64,000 nucleotides of DNA from Sipunculus nudus (lineage: Eukaryota > Annelida > Sipuncula > Golfingiida > Sipunculidae), in assembly GCA_026874595.1 (NCBI GenBank), contig CM049308.1:78724124-78788123 (forward strand), written 5' to 3'. The notes under the pieces were generated by a model, which was not told the origin of the DNA, did no database searches, and was given only the letters and a program-made list of their open reading frames with translations. Made by a program: the position numbers and the translations under genes. Positions 56,179 through 64,000 of the stretch are shown piece after piece (the stretch's first letter is position 1; each line of letters begins with the position of its first letter).

Positions 56179-58805
56179 TATTACGGAACCTAATATAAAA
56201 AGATCACGTATGCGTGATGAACACAAATTCTGTAACGGAGATAAAAAAAAACAAATTCTGTAACACGAGGCAGCGGGAAATATCTAGGGGAATGAATAAA
56301 GAAGTCAATGGTTTTTCGTTAACAAATAACTATTATCTATTCTTAAAACAACCCTAACAAATCCACTCAATCAATACAATTATACAGTAAAACAGCGCTA
56401 TAGCAACAAGTCAATACAATCACACAGAAAGATAATGGTACAGAACCTCGATACCAACACCGTCACCAAGATAAGTCCTTTGAATGTAAACTCTCGGAGG
56501 ATGACAGTCCAGTAGAAAGTTCTTGCAACAACACAGAAAGTAAACTAAAGTCCAAATTTATAAAATCCAGGAGGATAAGGTCTTAGAATCTGACACACAC
56601 TGTCTGCCCCCTGGTTCTAAACAACAGTCTATTTTTAGACTGTATTATGTCAACAGTAAACACGCGTTTCAGGAATTCTCTATTCCGAAATTCACAGACA
56701 TCGCTGTGTATCTACACATACCAGGCTCATCACGTGACCCACGACCAGTCGTGAAAACTCAAGGCCCACATGTCAACGAGAGTTCAACCAGTACGGACCA
56801 AACACAAAATGCAACTACAACACGAGTTACGCCCGTGTCACACAAAAAGAGCACCTGTAACACCCCCCCCCCCCCTGTAAGAAAAAAGAAAGTTTTCACG
56901 GAAAACTTTCTTTTTGCAATCACAATCACTAATATTTTACAACATCTAAAAAATCATCTTATTTACAACATCACATAAACATCCTGTTTACAACAATTCA
57001 TTAACATCTCGATTAGCAATCAGCAAGTACATTATCTTTCCCTTTTATGTGTACAATATCAAGGTTGTAATCCTGTAAGAACAAACTCCATCTCAACAAT
57101 CTTTGATTTTTACACTTCAACTTGTTCTTGAACGTGAGGGGATTGTGATCACTGAAGACAATGATAGGCCTGACTGATAAAGTAACATAAACTTCAAAAT
57201 GTTGCAACGCCAAAATCAAAGCCAAACAATCTTTTTCAATAGTGGATTATTTTTACTGGTTTGCATTAAAATTTCTTGAGAAATAACAAATTGGATGATC
57301 TATGCCATCATTGCCTTCTTGTAACAACACAGCACAAGCAGCAGTATCACTAGCATCTACAGATAACTTAAAAGGTACAGAAAAGTCTAGAGCTGCTAAA
57401 ACTGGTGAACTTTGCAGAATTGCTTTCAAATTCTGAAATGCACTTTCACACTGAACACTCCATAAAAATTTTTGTTTCTTCTTTAACAAATTAGTCAAAG
57501 GTTCAGCTACAGCAGAAAACTTTGGACAAAACTTCCTGTAGTATCCAACCATACCAAGAAAACACATTATTTGCTTTTTGTTTTCTGGTCTAGGAAATGC
57601 AGAAATAGCACTTATCTTAGCATCAACAGGTTTTACCTGACCCTGCCCTACAATATGACCCAAAAATGTTACTTGTGCATGACTAAACTCAGATTTCACT
57701 AAGTTGACGGTCAGACGTGCTTCACTGAGTCTTTCGTAGAGGTCGCGAAGAATTTGCAGATGTATCTCCCAGGTGTCGCTGTACACGATAAGGTTATCAA
57801 TATATCCGTCACAGCCCTGAATGTCCTTGACAACCATATGGGTGAGGCGCTGGAACGTGGCTGGCGAGTTCCTCATGCCAAACGGCATAACTTTTTCTGG
57901 TACAGTCCGTGCGGCGTCACAAATGCGGACACTTCTTTCGCTCTTTCTGTCAGCGGAACTTGCAAGGATCCTTTTAGCAAGTCAAACTTGGAGACATATT
58001 TGGAGCTACCGACTCTATCAATACAATCATCGATCCTCGGGATCGGGAACGTGTCAGTCTTGGTGACAGAGTTCAGTTTTCGATAATCTGTGTACATAAG
58101 GTAACTTCCATCAGATTTCGGCAAAAGAATACATGGTGAACTCCAGTTAATTTACTATGTTCAATAAAATCATTGTCCAGCAAATATTGAATCTCATCCT
58201 GTAGATACTTTTGCTTTTCTTGATTCAGTCTATATGGATGTTGCTTGACTGCGCTTGCCTCGCCAACATCGACGTCATGGCACAACATGTTAGTTCGCGT
58301 TGGAATATCACTAAACAAATGGTTATAATTCCGTCGCAGGTTCTTGAGATCTTGTTGTTGTTGTGCGGTAAGGTGTGACAGTTTGGCATCCAGGTCCAAA
58401 TGTATAAAATCCAGCAGAAAATCTTTGAAAATGTATAATTGCCGCATTCGTCGGATAAGATCTTAGAATCTGACACATGCTTCTGCGTCCGCTGGTATCT
58501 GCTCTGCTGTCTGCCCCCTGGTTCTAAACAACAGCCCCTTTATATACCTTCACACCCCAAGCCGGGAATTTTCCGCTTCTCGAACATTCTATAAGGACCC
58601 TACTCCACAGTAAACACGCGTTTCAGGAATTCTCTAGAAAGACATCGTTGTGTATCTACACATACCAGGCTCATCACGTGACCCACGACCAGGCGTGAAA
58701 ACTCAAGGCCCACATGACAACGAGAGTTCAACCAGTACGGACCAAACACAAAATGCAACAACTGCACGAATTACGCCCGTGTCACACAATAGAGCACCTG
58801 TAACA
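56179..58805 (-). mobile_element. Gypsy-2: deleted Ty3/gypsy element between two LTRs
   Basis: The minus-strand 3' LTR is 56862-56179 (begins TGTTACAGGTGCTC). It is preceded by a purine-rich tract that is a 12-13 base G-run on that strand. The 5' LTR remnant is 58805-58393, with a TATATAAAGGGG promoter, and stops in mid-LTR. At 58393 LTR sequence passes directly into pol (LDAKLSHLTAQQQQDL), so the rest of the LTR, gag and protease were deleted. Candidate target duplications (GTACC and GTAGT) do not match. Confidence 0.87.
57013..58390 (-). pseudogene. Gypsy-2 RT-RNase H fragments
   Basis: Three frames cover one RT: HPYRLNQEKQKYL (58447-58073 frame), LMYTDYRKLNSVTKTDTFPI with the FDLLKGSLQV motif A (58124-57873), and MPFGMRNSPATFQRL onward (57888-57253). 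The catalytic YVDD/YIDD motif reads GYIDNLIVYSD, so the second Asp is Asn. RNase H (SVDASDTAACAVLLQEG) is followed by two in-frame TAA codons near 57245, then FSDHNPLTFKNKLK and VHIKGKDNVLADC. Integrase is absent; 57012 to 56863 has no domain. It is inactive by several independent lesions. Confidence 0.9.
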
Positions 58806-59390
58806 GTAGTATACTTTTAAATAAGCTTTTCCCTTATGGATTAAGTTAATGAAAATATTGTCTGCTTGGCCTTGTAACATGGGAGCAAACTGAATATTAG
58901 ATGAAACATCTCACTAATTGCTGTCCCTATCAGCGAATGACAGAAAATTCACAGGCTTTCGCATTGATGACTTTTTACAGGGCCAGCCTATATATAGTTA
59001 CTCAGATTCGAGTGCACACACTCGAAGTGATTTCCTTAGATGTGTATTTTTTAAAAAGATAAATCTGTTTAATTATTATTTTGAGGCTTATGTGCTTACA
59101 TCTTTTAAAGGTTATAATTTGTTATATCTTATTCAAACACCATATTAAACCCTTGAAACCAGCCTAATAGATTTTAACAAAGTATTACAAAAATGAAGAC
59201 TGATATTATATTTAGACTGTATTATGTGCTTACTTTAACATTTATATATTTTAATGATTCTTATATGGATTAATAATGGGACATACTGATATAACAATAT
59301 TTTACTCAGTTGGTCGTGTTTTTATGTCAACTTTAAACTAAAGTCTGCACTTTATCACTATACATATATATATAGAGACTAGAGACACAG
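58806..59390. other. Intergenic, no feature seen
   Basis: AT-rich flank of gypsy-2 with a short (TA)n near 59363. Nothing else recognised. Confidence 0.4.
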
Positions 59391-59393
59391 AGG

Positions 59394-60031
59394 CCCTATG
59401 AATCGCACGCGCAAATAGCAGCTATTTGCTACCATATAAGGTGTCAAGACTGCCACCAGGGGGATTGGAGATCTCAGAGGCCTGGCAGAGGGGTCCCCAT
59501 GAGTCGCAAGCGCAAAAAGCAGCAAGTTGCTACCAGAAAAGGTGTTAAGACTGCCGCCAGGGGGCGTGGACACAGCGGGCTGCCAGAGGGGCTCCATGAA
59601 TCGCAGGCGCAAATAGCAGCTATTTGCTACCATAAAGAGTGTCAAGACTGCCGCCAGGGGGCATGGACACAGCGGGCTACCAGTGGGGGCCCCAAGAATC
59701 GCAGGCGCAAATAGCAGCTATTTGCTACCTCAATTGGTGGTAAGACTGCCGCCAGGGGGAGTGGATATCAGAGCGGGCTGCCAGAGGGGTCCCAGTGAAT
59801 TGCACGCGCAAATAGCAGCTATTTGCTACAATTAAAAGTATCATGACTGCCGGCACGGGGAGTAGATATGAGAGCGGCCTGCCAGAGGAGCCCCCATGAA
59901 TCGCAGACGCAAATAGCAGCTTTTTGCTTCCTTAAAAGGTGCTAAGACTGCCGCGAGGGGGAGTGGTTATGAGAGCGGCCTGACAGAGAGGTCCCCATGA
60001 GTCGCAAGCTCAAATAGCAGCTATTTGCTGT
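59394..60031. repeat. ~100-bp tandem array with a hairpin in each unit
   Basis: Six to seven units, 97-102 bp each, share CCCCATGAATCGCA, then GCAAATAGCAGCTATTTGC, then AAGACTGCCGCCAGGGGG and GCGGGCTGCCAGAGG. GCAAATAG/CTATTTGC forms an 8-bp stem with a CAG loop. The hairpin sites are near 59411, 59511 (decayed), 59609, 59706, 59808, 59909 and 60009. Confidence 0.93.
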
Positions 60032-60560
60032 TTGTCCCTATTAATATATGATATATCCGGGATACGGGTTACCCTAACCCTTAGGGCATGAAATACTCCA
60101 GTCAGTGTTTCTCACTAGTGATATATGTTCCTTCGAGCATGAAATACTCCAGTAAGTGTTTGACACGATTAATATATGCTATATCCGGGATACGGGTTAC
60201 CCTAACCCTTTTCTGCATGAATTCACGAGTAAGTGTTTGTCACTATTAATATATGGTATATCCTCGATACGGGTGACATTAAGCCTTCGGACATGAAATA
60301 CTTCAGTAAGTGTCTGTCACTATTAATGTATCCTATATCCGGGATACAGGTTACCCTAACCCTTCGGGCATGAAATACTCCAATAAGTGTTTGTCACATT
60401 TAATATATGATCTATCCGGGATACGGGTTACCCTAACCTTTCACGCATGAAATACTCCAATAAGTAATTGTCACATTTAATATATGCTGTATCCGGGATA
60501 CGGATTACCCGATCCCTTCGGGCATGAAATACTCCAAAAAGTGTTTGTCACGTACTATTT
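60032..60560. repeat. 77-bp tandem array with telomere-like words
   Basis: Units of 77 bp (TATCCGGGATACGGGTTACC, then CTAACCCTTCGGGCATGAAATACTCCA, AATAAGTGTTTGTCAC, TTAATATATG) have start points near 60183, 60260, 60337, 60414 and 60491, plus a partial unit and one more at 60053. Most units contain TTACCCTAACCC, two tandem copies of the TTAGGG telomere complement. Confidence 0.93.
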
Positions 60561-61260
60561 ATTACAATGTTCAAGGTACAACAGATGTCGATACGACATG
60601 TCCACGTTCATTAAAACAGCATTTGACGAAGAAAGATACGATGTAAATTTCTGTATCAGACTTGATCCTACAACTAAAACTGGAAATGAAAAGTGAAAAG
60701 AATTCATATTATATGGGATAAATGCCGCATCAGACTTTCTAAGAGATAAGATACACATAGTCTTAACCACATATATACCACAGTGCCTCACTACTTATTT
60801 CTTGAACCCGCTTCTAGTGCAGAATATAGTTAACGGTTATCCTTCATGTATTGTTTTCACGTCTGTTTATGTTTAGTCATTCTGTAAGATTATTTGTCAC
60901 CTATATTATGGTGTATATATTTTATCACATGCTTATATGTCACCTTATGCTTAAATGTCACCTTATGCTTAAATGTATATATCTTGTGATCGTCATTGTT
61001 AACATGTTATACATGTTTACAGGAGAGCATGTCTATTAGCCAATGGCTACTTTGTAATCATGTTAATATAAATATGTTCAAACCAAGAAGATTTTGTAAG
61101 AGAAGAGCGACAAAGGTTTGTAACAAGTGTTTTTCAAAATTAAATGTTAATATATCATTAACAATTATTTGAATAAAAAAAATTCAATGAACTGAAGCAT
61201 AAATTATTCCAGAATCATGTCTATGATTAGTCAGTAACAAGCACTTGTTATTTCGCAGAT
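60561..61260. other. Intergenic, no feature seen
   Basis: A short imperfect duplication (CACCTTATGCTTAAATGT) at 60939-60976. Otherwise nothing supported. Confidence 0.4.
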
Positions 61261-61261
61261 C

Positions 61262-61740
61262 TGTTATGCTACCGTGCACATTGCGCTTTGCGGTCGCTAG
61301 TTAATATGGCCCGTAACACCTGCTACTGCGCAGGTCAATGTGTTACTCTGCGACTACTAATTCCTTAATTGCCTATTGCAAAGCTTGTTGCAGGCCTATC
61401 CGGGCGACCTATGCCTACAAAGACTTGCACTGAAACGATAGCAGCAAAAGTTTCGATCGCAGCGCGCAAATCTGATTTGCTACCGCGCACATTGCGTATT
61501 GCAATCGTGCTACCGCGCAGATCTGTTTGCTACTTTGCGACATTTAATTGCTACCGCGCATAATGCTTTGAGTGGTCGTGTCCGAGCGACCTGTGACAGT
61601 AAAGACTTACAATACGTTAACAGTAGCAGATTTTGCGATCGCAAAGACATAGTCCCCATGCATAGGAGCTGACAGCAACTTGCTACCGCGCAGGTCTGTT
61701 TGCTACCGCGCACATTGCGCATTGCGATCGCAGCTTAATA
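61262..61740. repeat. Interspersed GCTACCGCGCA words
   Basis: Seven copies of (TT)GCTACCGCGCA, several followed by CATTGCG, GGTCTG or GATCTG, occur at irregular spacing (near 61267, 61322, 61478, 61509, 61551, 61682 and 61700). They are mixed with GCGATCGCA words. It may be a fragment of a long-period satellite. Confidence 0.6.
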
Positions 61741-61767
61741 TGAACCATGGTCTTTGCTATGCGCGGA

Positions 61768-61935
61768 TCAGGGGCCTGTTGCATAAAGGCATCGCAAGGC
61801 TGCGAGGCGTCGCAACAGGGTCTCAAGCAGAAAAGTCGGTTGCATAAAACTGTTGCAGAGTTGCGATGTGTCGCAAAACACCAAAAATTTGCGACGATAA
61901 AATCGGGGTCGCAAGCCCATCGCAGCACCTTTTAA
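61768..61935. repeat. TTGCATAAA/TCGCAA-rich element end
   Basis: GGGGCCTGTTGCATAAAGGC and repeated GTTGCATAAAAC and TCGCAA words resemble, in inverse orientation, the final 140 bp of the window (GTTTTATGCAACTGTCGCAA). The pair could be the ends of one element of more than 2.2 kb that continues past 64000. Confidence 0.4.
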
Positions 61936-62370
61936 TCCAAAAATATCAGTATAACATATTTGTTCACTGGTTGTTTTTTATCACGATCTTGGAATATGTT
62001 TGATATATTATTACGGCCGCTGTTGACTAAAATTTATTTCTAGCTCTAATATTGCAAGAAGGAATACGATATTTGTTTTATAAATTATTATATAAACCTT
62101 TCCAGCGTTACATATAAATATTCTGTAATAATATCGTGTAAACCAACGTTCTTAAGAAACAAAATATTCAAACACCATAATATGCAAATCATGTGCGCCA
62201 TTTTCTTTTTCTAACAATATCTCATTTACAGAATTGGGAAATTTGTAATATATGAAAATATGTATACATACAACCTTTGGTTTCGTATGGTTATAGACTA
62301 GCGCATGGTCTCAAGGACATCTGTTCACTGTTAGATTTAAACTGTCGTAATGTACATATTTTATGCTAAA

Positions 62371-62374
62371 AATG

Positions 62375-62418
<44 letters not shown>
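62371..62418. repeat. (AAT)n microsatellite
   Basis: Fifteen or so tandem AAT/TAA triplets. The following 62419-62900 (TTATAAAGCGTAAAATCCGC, CAGATGAGATTTAAAAGCTG) looks like a dispersed retroposon tail next to its microsatellite, but I cannot name the family. Confidence 0.95.
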
Positions 62419-64000
62419 TTTATAAAGCGTAAAATCCGCCAGCAATGGTGCTCTAAACGCTGTATACATGACTAAAAGATGACAAATGGAATGATCCTGG
62501 AAAACTTTACAATAAAAAAAAAACCAAAAGTTACGAAATTAAGTTTAAAACAAAAAAAAGTTTCAAGAGAATTCGTATCACAGATGATCATTGAATACAC
62601 AAATGAGTTTTCAGATGAGATTTAAAAGCTGACAGACTGGATTGTCATCGAAAGTACTGCGGTTATTCATTCCAAAGGACAAGGTATATGGTCGATGACC
62701 TTGAGAATGGACATCTAAGAGATGATGAGTAAAAAAGCGAAGTTCATTATTCTGGTCGTACGGTTCAATGAGAAAAGCATGTCCAAAACGGATAAGTGGT
62801 TATAGGCAGTCATGAAGTGTAACAATAGAATTCCTCTGAAAAATTTCCTTAATTTCTCAGGGGAACAAAGACGCATTGAGACAGTTTCGGGTTAGGATAT
62901 CTTCCTCTTTTTTACGAATTTTGGATTCATATAGGTCCAAATTAAAAACAGACCATATGGGGATTAGTTGCATTTTTTTCTATTTCAGGGCCATTGATTC
63001 GAAATGAGAAGTTAATTATACTTGCAAGAACTTGAAGAGATCCCTATGCCATATTGTAAAATAACAATGCTTTCTTTTTGAAGATATTATTTGGAAATGA
63101 CATAGCTTAGTTGAAACGGTAAAACTGACAAAAGGTTACATTTTTCATTACCTCCTAACTTTTCATACATTAGGTATACATATGTTAAACTGAAATATAA
63201 TTATGAATACGGAATGTCAGTTGTTTGAATATAAGAATGTAAATGAGTTGGATCTTGTTTGGTATACGCGCATATAAAAGGAAATCAAGTCATGTCTTTA
63301 AATTACGAATGGGGGGCTTTAACGAAGAGAAAATGGGGAAATCTGCAAGTTATTTGGGGATAAACATTTGAGCATTAATTTGAAAAAATTCTATATAACA
63401 AAAATGTAACAATTGAAAAATGATATGTAAATATAATAATTGTATACCTAATTTGCATAGCTGATATTTTCATGTCAATAAAATTTAAACAATATTAATC
63501 AATATTGTACATGAAAGATGCATGTGAATTAAAAATGCCCTTGGCACCCTTGGCGATGTTTAAATTCTTGTGGGGGACATGTGTATTTTCCCAGTTTTTC
63601 ATTTTGTTCAAACTTATTTACAAGCTAATCTGTTTATATTTATTTCATAATAATAAAGATTATTACTTATTCTTGCAATTATATATATTAGGACATTCAA
63701 GCGTGATTGTTGTGTAATGTTGTCACAAAAGTTATCTGCTTTTTAAGTGTACTTATCTAAGATGGTTACACGATTTTTTTCACTACCTAGGAGGCAAATA
63801 GTTTGACACTCCCAATTGAATGGCCTTATTGGGATGTCTTTAAGGTGTACGTGCCGGCAGCATCTAAGAACACACGACACGTGAAGCATAAATTGCGTCA
63901 ATCCCGTCGCAAGTGCGTGGCAAGTACGTGAAATTTGCGTCATGTTTTATGCAACTGTCGCAAGAGCTTCGCAGTTTCCATCGCAAACCCATTGCAACTT
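62419..64000. other. Unclassified, possible element interior and right end
   Basis: No coding region is supported. 63860-64000 holds the TCGCAA/TTATGCAAC-rich segment that mirrors 61768-61935. The window ends inside it. Confidence 0.35.

Overview
This is a gene-poor, repeat-dense, AT-rich stretch of animal nuclear DNA. Spliced genes with GT-AG introns of up to 9 kb, Ty3/gypsy and CR1/L2-like retroelements, several MITE families, tRNA-derived elements and three multi-kilobase minisatellites exclude a bacterium. The repeats and the gene structure fit a marine invertebrate, and a bivalve mollusc is my best guess. That guess is inference: no diagnostic gene is present.

Layout. 1-11.3 kb: AT microsatellite, a 26-30 bp minisatellite (1.5-3.2 kb), a CpG/CCAAT-rich patch that may be a promoter (5.4-6.1 kb), and a 4.9 kb array of an 18-bp unit (6.4-11.25 kb). 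12.7-13.0 kb: first copy of a MITE family with TAA target duplications. 14.7-24.5 kb: three candidate plus-strand exons of a small membrane protein. They are separated by introns holding a 27-bp minisatellite (18.3-20.3 kb) and two blocks of a degenerate ~155-bp repeat carrying nuclear-receptor-type palindromes. 24.9-27.5 kb: a minus-strand LINE reverse transcriptase cut by two DNA transposons, one of which contains a third. 28.7-33.2 kb: two isolated LTRs of one family, in opposite orientations, and a TA-flanked MITE. 33.4-36.0 kb: a decayed copy of the methyltransferase gene, with a foldback element between its exons. 37.8-38.95 kb: a tRNA-derived SINE and then a complete 430-bp terminal-repeat retrotransposon in miniature (TRIM) whose LTRs carry a tRNA-like pol III promoter.

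42.4-52.1 kb: the one well-supported gene, on the minus strand. Four exons splice in phase into a 364-residue winged-helix plus SAM-methyltransferase protein of the Rv2258c-like type. Its 6 kb second intron holds a broken Ty3/gypsy element (gag, protease, RT, RNase H) with a canonical -1 frameshift heptamer. The pseudogene at 33.4-36 kb lies downstream in the same orientation, so a tandem duplication followed by decay of one copy is the simplest history.

52.1-64 kb: diverged tandem repeats, a 95-bp near-perfect palindrome with 9-bp direct repeats, a second degenerate gypsy element flanked by the same LTR family as at 28.7 and 32.4 kb, two adjacent tandem arrays (about 100 bp and 77 bp), a GCTACCGCGCA-rich patch, and the edge of a possible long inverted-repeat element cut by the window end.

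The most unusual item is the tRNA-bearing TRIM at 38519-38948. All retroelement coding regions seen are broken.
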